A stretch of DNA of 6,206 nucleotides from contig CADBMS010000010.1 in assembly GCA_902795935.1 (NCBI GenBank), positions 1 through 6,206 on the forward strand, in the 5' to 3' direction. The translations under genes and the position numbers were made by a program. Shown one piece after another: positions 1-6,171 of the stretch. The notes below the pieces were generated by a model. That model was not told the DNA's origin. It was given only the letters and a program-made list of their open reading frames with translations, and ran no database searches. The stretch's first letter is position 1, and each line of letters opens with the position of its first letter. The DNA is from an uncultured Methanobrevibacter sp. Its GTDB lineage: Archaea; Methanobacteriota; Methanobacteria; Methanobacteriales; Methanobacteriaceae.

Positions 1-494
1 TTACCGTTAACTCTGAAGATTGCAACTCCACCATTTACTGGTTGACCATATTCATCACCAAAACTTGCTATTAATTCTGTTGATTCACCGACTACTGGCT
101 TATCAGTAGTAATATTAGTTGCACTTATTACTGGTTTAATTACTGTAACTGTTATGTTATTTGAGGTTTTATTTCCAGATTTAGCATAGATATTTAATAT
201 TCCATCTGTTTTTTCATCATAAAATGATAAAACTTCAATTTCTTTACTGGTTGAATTTAAAATACTTACATCATTTATGAATATTTCATAATTTAGTTTT
301 TCTAGTATGTCTTCATCATAGCATGATGGATTCAATAGCTCTGCATTGATATTTAACGGAATATTTCTATTTATTGTTATTTCTTGTTCAGCAATTTCTG
401 AGGTTAAATCGAGTTTTTTCATTCCAATTGGAGTATTATTGTATATATTGTTTTCAATCTTTCTTGCAAAGTTACTTGAGAAGTATATTGTTTC
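1..494 (-). repeat. Cap + NPxxYDE segment + start of Ig-like stalk, copy C (residues 1862-2025, cut by window)
   Basis: The cap ETIYFSSNFARKIENNIY with NNTPIGM is followed 54 residues later by NPSCYDEDILEKLNYEIF (residue 1916). From about 1973 an Ig-like domain starts: TVIKPVISATNI, VVGESTELIASFGDEYG, QPVNGGVAIFRVNG. The window ends about halfway through this domain. Cys1919 sits where the other copies have Phe. Confidence 0.75.
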
Positions 495-3400
495 ATTTAA
501 AGCATTGTTGTCTGTGAATGAATTATTGCTTACAGTTATGTTTTTATTTCCAGACATCAAACATTGGAAATATATTACGTATTTACTTGCAGTATTTTCT
601 GTTAATATATTTTTTGTAATGTTGACTGTATCTTTATTGTTTGTGGAAAACATGACATAGATTATTCCATCACTGCCAAGATAATTGCCTCTAAATGTGT
701 TGTTATATATTATTACAGTATCATTATTAGATACCATACCTATTACTCCAGTACTAGTTGCATTATTGTATTCGAAGATATTTTCTTCAATATTTAATAC
801 TGAATTTGTTAGACTATTAACATTAATTACTGCTCCAGTTCCAGATTTTATACTATTGTTTGAAAATAAATTGCCTTTAATATTCATTTTCCTTTGAGAT
901 CCTGATAGGTAGAATACTGAACCGTATGCCATTCTGTTTGCTACTATTTTATTGTTGCTGAATGTGTTATTTCCTTCGATATTAAAGTTTACATTTGCTA
1001 ATGAAAATGCTCCTCCATATAGATATGCTTGTCCAGAAACTTGGTTATTGTCGAATAAATTATTTCCAATTATTATCATATCTCCTTGTGATAAGTGAAT
1101 TACTCCTCCATAGAGATTTTGGGATCCAATTGCTTTATTGTTAATGAATTTGTTTGAACCATTTATAATTAGGTTTCCTGTTCCTGCGATTACTCCACCT
1201 TGTTTAGTTACTATGTTATCTGAAAATGTGTTTTCTCCAATTATTGTTAAGTTTCCTTGATTTAAATAGATTACTGCTCCTTGATTTGCTCCATGATTTT
1301 TGAATGTGTTTTGACCTGTAATTATAAGGTTTCCTCTATTGTTATATACTAATCCACCAGCATCAGTAGCATTGTTATTCTCATATATAACTTTTCCATT
1401 TAGTGTTAGATTTCCATTATTGTAAATTGCTATGTTTGGTGCATTGATAATGGAAATATTGTTTAATGTTATATCGTATCCTGTTGCTATGGTAATTAAT
1501 GAGTTTATTTTGTTTGCATCTATTGTTACTGATTTGTCATATGAAGTCATGTTGAATGTGTTTACTCCTTTGTTTATAGTGTTTGAGTTTATGATTATTT
1601 GTTGATCTAGATTGTATATTCCATTGTTTCCATACAAGAAGTATATTGTTCCATAGTTTGAAATTTTGTTTAATGCATCTGTGAGTGTGGTTGGGTTGGT
1701 TAATGTTCCTTCTTGTGGTGTTGTAACATCAGGACTTACATATATGTTTGAAGTTAAACCTACTATGGTTAGTGTGGTTGTTTTATTGTTGTATATTTGT
1801 GTGTTATTATAAGTAACTACTAATTCTTGGGTTCCTAAGAAAGTTATTGGTTCAGTAATTAAAGTTGCTACTCCGTTTATTGTATTATTTTGTGAGAATA
1901 TGTTTCCTTGATTATCATATATTGTTACAATTCCATCTTCTACTGGATTATTTGATTTATCTTTGATTTCTATTATTATTGTTGCGGTTTCTCCCTGATT
2001 TACTATTTGTTTTTCTACAATTATTTGAACATTTTTGAGGTTGTCTAATTCTACATCTACTGTTATTACATTAGATGTTTTATTTATTATGTTTGGTTTA
2101 ATAAATATTGTATTTTCGTTACTTTCTCTTAATGTTATTGTGAATTGAGTTGTATCTGTTGTGATGTTTTGATCATTTTTATCATTTAAATAAACTAAAA
2201 ATGTTGTTTTATTTAAAAGATTTTCATCATAGAATGCTGGGTTAATTAATTCAATTTTATCTACGTTTATTTTAAGTTCATCATTTACTTTTATTGGATT
2301 TACCTGTTCAGGTAAAGATATTTGTATGTTCATTCCAATACTTGAATTAATATATGAGTTGTTTTCGATTATTTTTTCTGTTTGAATATTATTTAAGTAA
2401 ATGGTTTCTAGTACACTGGTATTATTTATGAAGGTATTATTAATTATTGTGAATATGTTTTTTCCTACTTGGTTTATTGCGGCACCTTTTCTGGATGCAT
2501 AATTATTTATGAATAAGTTATCAGAGAAATTTCCTCCATTCATATATACAGCTCCACCCTCATTTGCAGTGTTATTAATAAATGAAACTCCCTTAATACT
2601 GGACTCTAAAGTAGCAATGTATAATGCACCACCAGTATTTGCAGTGTTATTGATGAATAAGTTATTTCCTTCAATCAGAGCTATTGAGTTAGAACTCATC
2701 CATATTGCTCCTCCACTAGAAGATGCGTTATTGTTGCTAAATGTGTTATTTCCATTTATTGATAAGTTCATGAAACTCCCCTGTATTACAGAACCTGAAC
2801 CAGCAATATTTGAATTTGTAAATGAATTGTTATTATTTATTGTCAAATTAGCATTATAAACAACTATGCAGGTTCCATTATTATTGTTAAATACATTATT
2901 CTCATCGATTATTAATTGTGAATTAGAATTTGATCTAATTAAACCCATATTGTTTGTTCCATAATTATTTTCAAATATTGTATTATTTAAGGTTAATTTT
3001 CCATTGTTGGTTATAGCATTACCTTCATTTGTAATTTGGGTTGTTCTAGCGTTGGTAAATTTTATGTTTTTAAAGGTGATATCATAATTTTCTCCAATTT
3101 TGAAAAAGTCTGTTGTCTTTTGTCCGTTGAAAATTACGTTATCTGTTCCTTCTATTGTGAATTTTTTAGCATTCGGTACGTTGATTTCGTTGATATTATA
3201 TGAAGAATCAATTAAATATTCTCCTGAAAGTAGTATAATAGTTTTATTGTCTCTTATTTTATTTAATGCATCTGTTAATGTTGTTGGTTTGTCTTGTGTT
3301 CCTAAACTTGCTTCTCTTATGGAAGAACTTACATATATTGTGTTAATTACTTGAAGTGTACTTGTTGTACTTGCGTTGTTGTATTGATTTGTGGTATCGT

Positions 3401-6077
3401 TATATGTTGTGAGGATTGTATATTCTCCTTCAGGATAGTTTGGTATGTTGATTTTTGCTGTTGAATCTTCTATGTTTACTGTTCCTATTAATTCATTGTT
3501 TATATAATAAGATACTGTTCCTTCAGTTACATTTAATCCAAATTCATCTATTAATGTTGTTGCAATTGTACTTTCACCCATAGATACTATATCTGGAGTG
3601 TTTATAATTACATTACGTTTATTATCATATGATACTTCAAATTTTAATGAATTTGAGTAATTTTTCTGGAATTCTGGTTTTACATATGTTGTTATGTTTA
3701 TTGGTTTTTCTGTGTTGATATTGTAACTTTTTGTAGTTATGTTTTGTGTATTAATATCGTTTTCAAAAATCATATAATTTATGTTATCCAATATGTTTTC
3801 GTCATAAAATTGTGGATTTTTAATTATTATGTCTTTGATGTTTATAATCACATTGTCATTTATTAATACTTTAGGATAACTTTCTGTGTTTATTTCAATA
3901 CTGTTTGTTTCAATACTTGAATCAATATATTTATTATCGTTTAATACTTTATTACCAGTACTGTTTAGATAAATGGTTTCATTTTTGGAAGTAATATTTT
4001 TAAAGGTTGAATTTTTTATAGTTACATCAATATTTCCTTCTGAATAAATAGCTCCACCAACATTTGCTTCACTATCTTTAAATGTGGTATTGTATATAGA
4101 TATATTTGATTGTGTTTTTATTATTCCACCTGTAGGATTATTTCCATTGGTTAAAACTAAGTTTGAAATTTTTACATTAAATCCTTCACCTATATCAAAG
4201 ATGTTAATTCTGTTTTGTCCATCTAATTCCGGATAATAATCCATTCCTGTGATAGTAAATGCTGTTGTTTCAGCAGAGATTGTTTCTGAATTAATTACAA
4301 TTGGATTAGTTAAAAGGTATTTATTATTATCACCGGATAAAAGTATAATTGTAGCATTTTCTTTTACTTTGGATAATGCATCAGTAATTGTTGTCGGATT
4401 AGTTAATGTACCTTCCTGATTTGTTGTTACTTCCGGACTTACAAATATTGATGATTCTTCCACTTCTGGTAAGTTGTTTACAATATTATTTCTTGTAGAG
4501 AATGGATTAACTGCATAATTACCAAACAAATTTTTTGCAATAATATAATTTGAATCTATGGTATTATATCTTGTTCTTCCTAACTGAATTGCATATGTGC
4601 TATTAGTTATAATGTTATTGTTTTTTACTGTATTACTATTTTCAGATATTGTTATTGCAACATTGTTACCATTAATTGTGTTATTAATTACTTCTGTTCC
4701 ATTACCATTTATTTCAATTCCTGTTCCATTTCCGTAATTAATTTGGTTATTGGTTATATTACCATTTATTACGCGAATAGCTGTTCCATTTTCTATATTA
4801 ATGGTATTATTGTTGATTATTGCATTATTATATGTTGTTCCCACATACATAGATCTAGACTTGATACCCTCAAAATTATTATTACTTATATTATAAGTAC
4901 TTTTTCGTTCTTCTGAATCAACTACATAAAAACCGGTAGAATTAATGAATTTGTTTCCAGTAGCATTTAAATGTCCATTGGCGCTATATATATCATTATC
5001 ATCATTGTTTATAAACGTACAATTTATGATTTCTTTAAATGTTTCAACATCATACGGTTTATAAAAATCGGCGAAACCTGTATTACTAGCTATTCCTGCA
5101 CCATAAGAATATGTACTTTGTCCATCATATCCTATATTATTTGATAATGTTGTATTAATTACTGTGATTTTATTATCGTTTAATATTGTTCCCCATCGTC
5201 CATAGTTTTTGTCAAACAATGAATTTTTAATCAGGGAAGTACCATTGTTATATATAATTCCATCATTACCAGTACTTTCACTTTTACGGTTTCCTATAAA
5301 TACTGAATTATTTACTAATAACAGAGCATTATAATTGTTTCTTATAGCACTTCCTACTCCCCCATGATTATTTAAGAAGTATACATTGTCTACCTCCAAA
5401 TTTCCATAGTTGTCTATTGTTGCTATTGGATATTTATCAATTGCATCTCCACCATTGATTCCGGGAGTCCATGAATTTTGTATTGTCATGTTGGTTAATT
5501 TGATATTTCCAGTACCTTTTGTAATATTCATTATCCAGTTACCTGTCCCATTAACATAAAATGACCATATATCACTTGATTCCCAGTGGTATTGTTCTGT
5601 ATCAATATCATATTTTGCTTCTCCATCAATAACTGTTTTGTTAACTTCACCCATTAGGTTAATGTTATAGTTTCCATTAACTGTTAGGTTAGTGTTTCCT
5701 TGTCCTTTGTATGTTCCTTCGAGTATGTGTATGTTGTAAGTGTTGTCTGCACTTGTTTTGTCTAGTGCTGTTTGTATTGTTTTGAAAGGACTTGTACTTG
5801 TACCTGTGTTAGTGTCAGATCCGGTATTATCGGATACGTAGTAGTCTATGGTACTTGTGTCTTGTTTTACCGTTTTATTATTATTTTTCGTGATAATTTT
5901 TTGTTTTTCAGTATTTTTTATAACTGTTGTGTCTTTTTGAACAGTGTTCTGTTCTATGTGTGTGTTTTTACTTGTTGTGCTGTCTTGGCTTGTGTCATTT
6001 GCTGCACTTATGGCTGTTAGGCCAATTAGTAGCATTACAAGTATTGTTATAAAAAATACCTTTTTGGCATTCTTCAT
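1..6077 (-). CDS. Giant secreted adhesin-like protein (Asn/Thr-rich, multi-module beta-helix), C-terminus outside window
   Basis: Seen: one uninterrupted frame of 2025 codons from ATG at 6077 to the window edge. The ATG is the first start after an in-frame TAA at 6125-6123, and a hydrophobic signal peptide follows at once, which fixes the start. The product is very rich in Asn, Thr and Ile, has many N-x-S/T sequons, and I count only four cysteines (353, 1070, 1839, 1919). Residues 126-540, 583-699, 953-1223 and 1484-1861 are beta-helix coils of the types FxNNxAxxGGAIY (like chlamydial PMP repeats) and NNTI/NGT (NosD/CASH-like). Ig-like domains follow helices 2, 3 and 4. Known: such ALPs of Methanosphaera and Methanobrevibacter are cell-surface proteins thought to bind partner microbes or host material. 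Inferred: exported by Sec and displayed as a fibre; the cell anchor should lie in the missing C-terminus. No catalytic motif was seen. The ligand is unknown. Family placement is strong, exact role is not. Confidence 0.93.
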   Translation of the reverse strand, partial: MKNAKKVFFITILVMLLIGLTAISAANDTSQDSTTSKNTHIEQNTVQKDTTVIKNTEKQKIITKNNNKTVKQDTSTIDYYVSDNTGSDTNTGTSTSPFKTIQTALDKTSADNTYNIHILEGTYKGQGNTNLTVNGNYNINLMGEVNKTVIDGEAKYDIDTEQYHWESSDIWSFYVNGTGNWIMNITKGTGNIKLTNMTIQNSWTPGINGGDAIDKYPIATIDNYGNLEVDNVYFLNNHGGVGSAIRNNYNALLLVNNSVFIGNRKSESTGNDGIIYNNGTSLIKNSLFDKNYGRWGTILNDNKITVINTTLSNNIGYDGQSTYSYGAGIASNTGFADFYKPYDVETFKEIINCTFINNDDNDIYSANGHLNATGNKFINSTGFYVVDSEERKSTYNISNNNFEGIKSRSMYVGTTYNNAIINNNTINIENGTAIRVINGNITNNQINYGNGTGIEINGNGTEVINNTINGNNVAITISENSNTVKNNNIITNSTYAIQLGRTRYNTIDSNYIIAKNLFGNYAVNPFSTRNNIVNNLPEVEESSIFVSPEVTTNQEGTLTNPTTITDALSKVKENATIILLSGDNNKYLLTNPIVINSETISAETTAFTITGMDYYPELDGQNRINIFDIGEGFNVKISNLVLTNGNNPTGGIIKTQSNISIYNTTFKDSEANVGGAIYSEGNIDVTIKNSTFKNITSKNETIYLNSTGNKVLNDNKYIDSSIETNSIEINTESYPKVLINDNVIINIKDIIIKNPQFYDENILDNINYMIFENDINTQNITTKSYNINTEKPINITTYVKPEFQKNYSNSLKFEVSYDNKRNVIINTPDIVSMGESTIATTLIDEFGLNVTEGTVSYYINNELIGTVNIEDSTAKINIPNYPEGEYTILTTYNDTTNQYNNASTTSTLQVINTIYVSSSIREASLGTQDKPTTLTDALNKIRDNKTIILLSGEYLIDSSYNINEINVPNAKKFTIEGTDNVIFNGQKTTDFFKIGENYDITFKNIKFTNARTTQITNEGNAITNNGKLTLNNTIFENNYGTNNMGLIRSNSNSQLIIDENNVFNNNNGTCIVVYNANLTINNNNSFTNSNIAGSGSVIQGSFMNLSINGNNTFSNNNASSSGGAIWMSSNSIALIEGNNLFINNTANTGGALYIATLESSIKGVSFINNTANEGGAVYMNGGNFSDNLFINNYASRKGAAINQVGKNIFTIINNTFINNTSVLETIYLNNIQTEKIIENNSYINSSIGMNIQISLPEQVNPIKVNDELKINVDKIELINPAFYDENLLNKTTFLVYLNDKNDQNITTDTTQFTITLRESNENTIFIKPNIINKTSNVITVDVELDNLKNVQIIVEKQIVNQGETATIIIEIKDKSNNPVEDGIVTIYDNQGNIFSQNNTINGVATLITEPITFLGTQELVVTYNNTQIYNNKTTTLTIVGLTSNIYVSPDVTTPQEGTLTNPTTLTDALNKISNYGTIYFLYGNNGIYNLDQQIIINSNTINKGVNTFNMTSYDKSVTIDANKINSLITIATGYDITLNNISIINAPNIAIYNNGNLTLNGKVIYENNNATDAGGLVYNNRGNLIITGQNTFKNHGANQGAVIYLNQGNLTIIGENTFSDNIVTKQGGVIAGTGNLIINGSNKFINNKAIGSQNLYGGVIHLSQGDMIIIGNNLFDNNQVSGQAYLYGGAFSLANVNFNIEGNNTFSNNKIVANRMAYGSVFYLSGSQRKMNIKGNLFSNNSIKSGTGAVINVNSLTNSVLNIEENIFEYNNATSTGVIGMVSNNDTVIIYNNTFRGNYLGSDGIIYVMFSTNNKDTVNITKNILTENTASKYVIYFQCLMSGNKNITVSNNSFTDNNALNETIYFSSNFARKIENNIYNNTPIGMKKLDLTSEIAEQEITINRNIPLNINAELLNPSCYDEDILEKLNYEIFINDVSILNSTSKEIEVLSFYDEKTDGILNIYAKSGNKTSNNITVTVIKPVISATNITTDKPVVGESTELIASFGDEYGQPVNGGVAIFRVNG
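495..1628 (-). other. Module 4 long beta-helix with about eleven coils (residues 1484-1861)
   Basis: This is the longest blade among modules 2-4. Coils include VIYENNNATDAGGLVY, NTFKNHGANQGAVIY, NTFSDNIVTKQGGVI, NKFINN...YGGVIH, NLFDNN...YGGAFS, NTFSNN...YGSVFY, NLFSNNSIKSGTGAVI, NIFEYNNATSTGVIG, NTFRGNYLGSDGIIY, ILTENTASKYVIYF and NSFTDNNALN, the last joining the cap ETIYFSSN. Several coils carry longer loops with Tyr and Gln between FxNN and GG. Such loops are candidate ligand contacts, by inference only. Confidence 0.8.
1629..1745 (-). repeat. Header repeat copy C (residues 1445-1483)
   Basis: The 39-residue header starts IYVSPDVTTPQEGTLTNPTT and ends TIYFLYG. It is closest to copy A (26 of 39 identical), although copy B lies between them in the protein. 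Codons here are mostly C- or A-ending (AAC, ACC, ACA), whereas copy A has more T-ending codons (AAT, ACT). Confidence 0.85.
1746..2408 (-). repeat. Cap + NPxxYDE segment + Ig-like stalk, copy B (residues 1224-1444)
   Basis: It begins ETIYLNNIQTEKIIENNSY and INSSIGMNI. NPAFYDENLLNKTTFLVY follows at residue 1279, 55 residues after the cap start. From about 1350 the Ig-like domain shows VNQGETATIIIEIKDKSNN, PVEDGIVTIYDNQGN and LGTQELVVTYNN, a pattern common in bacterial and archaeal surface Ig domains. It then runs into header C. Confidence 0.77.
2409..3221 (-). other. Module 3 beta-helix with about eight PMP-like coils (residues 953-1223)
   Basis: Successive coils contain NTIFENNYG, NNVFNNNNGTCIVVYN, NNSFTNSNIAGSGSVI, NNTFSNNNASSSGGAIW, NNLFINNTANTGGALY, GVSFINNTANEGGAVY, DNLFINNYASRKGAAI and NNTFINNTSV, the last joining the ETIY cap. 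These are the most canonical FxNNTAxxGGAxY repeats in the protein, resembling chlamydial polymorphic membrane protein repeats. Asn side chains in register are expected to form ladders. Confidence 0.82.
3222..3338 (-). repeat. Header repeat copy B (residues 914-952)
   Basis: The 39-residue header reads IYVSSSIREASLGTQDKPTT at its start and ends TIILLSG. It aligns gap-free with copies A and C (21 of 39 identical to each, hand count), with the differences concentrated in positions 5-17. The core PTTLTDALNKI is kept. It is the most diverged of the three copies. Confidence 0.83.
3339..3980 (-). repeat. Cap + NPxxYDE segment + Ig-like stalk, copy A (residues 700-913)
   Basis: It begins ETIYLNSTGNK...NDNKYIDSSI, the probable C-terminal cap of the helix. 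The signature NPQFYDENILDNINYMIF follows at residue 754. From about 823 an Ig-like beta-sandwich carries MGESTIATTLIDEFG, VTEGTVSYYINNELIG and YPEGEYTILTTYND. It is 214 residues long, close to the 221 of the next copy. The likely role is a rigid spacer between blades. Confidence 0.75.
3981..4331 (-). other. Module 2 short beta-helix (residues 583-699)
   Basis: This is the shortest blade. After an entry region (FDIGEGFNVKISNLVLTNG) only two clear coils are seen: NTTFKDSEANVGGAIYSEG and NSTFKNITSK, the second leading straight into the ETIY cap at residue 700. The header-to-cap distance is 156 residues, against 310 and 417 in modules 3 and 4. Confidence 0.75.
4332..4448 (-). repeat. Header repeat copy A (residues 544-582)
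   Basis: A 39-residue segment starting IFVSPEVTTNQEGTLTNPTT and ending TIILLSG. It aligns without gaps to the headers at 3222-3338 and 1629-1745; by hand count 26 of 39 residues match the latter and 21 of 39 the former. It marks the start of module 2. Many codons differ synonymously from the other copies, so the duplication is not recent. Confidence 0.85.
4458..5702 (-). other. Module 1 beta-helix, PMP-like then NosD-like coils (residues 126-540)
   Basis: The first part has coils of the type NVYFLNNHGGVGSAI, NSVFIGN...GIIYNN and NSLFDKNYGRWGTI. From about residue 415 to 520 it changes to short, regular NosD/CASH-like coils: NNNTINIENGTAI, NNQINYGNGTGIEI, NNTINGNNVAITI and KNNNIITNSTYAIQL. 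The segment holds most of the protein's tryptophans. It has no ETIY cap and no Ig-like domain, and passes almost directly into header 2 through a short acidic linker (PEVEESS). As the N-terminal module it could be the exposed tip of the fibre; that is inference. Confidence 0.75.
5703..5846 (-). other. Module 1 header, DYYVS...GSD.N.GTS..PFKTIQTAL (residues 78-125)
   Basis: The motif YYVSDNTGSDTN...GTSTSPFKTIQTALD matches the N-terminal entry segment typical of secreted parallel beta-helix proteins (DUF1565-like). It is followed by the strand YNIHILEGTYKG, the usual first coil. Its ILEGTY corresponds to LLSG in the later headers. It is diverged from headers 2-4 and contains extra residues, as expected for the entry to the first helix. 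Confidence 0.75.
5847..5999 (-). other. Polar Thr/Lys/Asn/Gln linker after the signal peptide (residues 27-77)
   Basis: About 50 residues rich in Thr, Lys, Asn, Gln and Asp, with no hydrophobic segment and no beta-helix motif, separate the signal peptide from the first header. It looks disordered and may be a flexible or glycosylated N-terminal tail. Charged runs such as KNTEKQK and KNNNKTVK are visible. Its function is not known. Confidence 0.6.
6000..6077 (-). other. Sec-type signal peptide (residues 1-26)
   Basis: The protein starts MKNAKK, a basic N-region, followed by a hydrophobic core VFFITILVMLLIGL (residues 7-20) and a small-residue stretch TAISAA. Cleavage is likely after Ala25 or Ala26, just before the polar NDTSQDS. 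This indicates export across the membrane. There is no lipobox cysteine, so it is not a lipoprotein signal. Confidence 0.88.
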
Positions 6078-6087
6078 TTTTTGATTT

Positions 6088-6093
6088 TCCTTT
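6088..6093 (-). promoter_or_regulatory. Weak ribosome binding site (AAAGGA)
   Basis: AAAGGA lies 10 bases before the ATG on the minus strand. It is weaker and slightly farther off than a typical methanogen GGTGA or GGAGG site, but it is the only purine-rich GG element in the leader and supports the start at 6077. Confidence 0.4.
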
Positions 6094-6110
6094 AAAGTTT
6101 TTATTAATTT

Positions 6111-6138
6111 ATGATACTTGATTTACATCTAGTATCAT
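6111..6138. promoter_or_regulatory. Perfect 8-bp inverted repeat with 12-base spacer in the leader
   Basis: ATGATACT at 6111-6118 and AGTATCAT at 6131-6138 are exact reverse complements. Half-site centres are 20 bases apart, about two helical turns, which suits a dimeric repressor; as RNA it would form an 8-bp stem with a 12-base loop. It lies 34-61 bases before the ATG, at or just after the inferred transcription start. Confidence 0.45.
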
Positions 6139-6160
6139 TTAATTGTTTATTTTCTATTTC

Positions 6161-6171
6161 TATTATATTTT
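6161..6171 (-). promoter_or_regulatory. Candidate archaeal TATA box
   Basis: Read on the minus strand this is AAAATATAATA, about 85-95 bases before the ATG. With the usual archaeal TATA-to-start spacing of roughly 25 bases, transcription would begin near 6135-6145, giving a leader of about 60 bases. The whole region is AT-rich, so similar strings occur by chance; this is the best placed of several weak candidates. Confidence 0.35.

Noticed and set aside
346..897. Two plus-strand open frames coding for hydrophobic peptides (346-660 and 685-897)
   Set aside because: They lie antisense to the module 4 coils. Their hydrophobicity comes from reading Asn/Thr/Ile codons backwards (AAT and AAC become ATT and GTT), and they match no known family.
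495..3221. Possible CRISPR array or tandem DNA repeat
   Set aside because: Periodicity is at protein level only. The coils vary in length and codons and there are no identical DNA repeats with unique spacers.
2509..3354. Plus-strand open frames at 2509-2859 and 3100-3354
   Set aside because: Both are antisense to modules 2-3 of the large gene. The recurring AVLL and APP phrases in the first are simply the reverse reading of repeated coils.
5788..5808. Small tandem repeat of ACAAGT-like units
   Set aside because: Only two to three imperfect units coding GTSTS in the header; it is explained by Thr/Ser codon bias.
5772..6020. Plus-strand Cys-rich open frame
   Set aside because: It is antisense to the signal peptide and linker. 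Its Cys richness is the mirror of ACA Thr codons (ACA read backwards gives TGT). It has no ribosome site and no family features.
6050..6060. T6 run in the signal-peptide codons (VFFI) as a phase-variation tract
   Set aside because: Six bases is short for slippage and similar runs are common in DNA of this composition. Nothing else supports switching.
1..6077. Possible pseudogene or frameshifted adhesin
   Set aside because: The frame stays open for 2025 codons and codon phase is the same at every landmark from the ATG to position 3.
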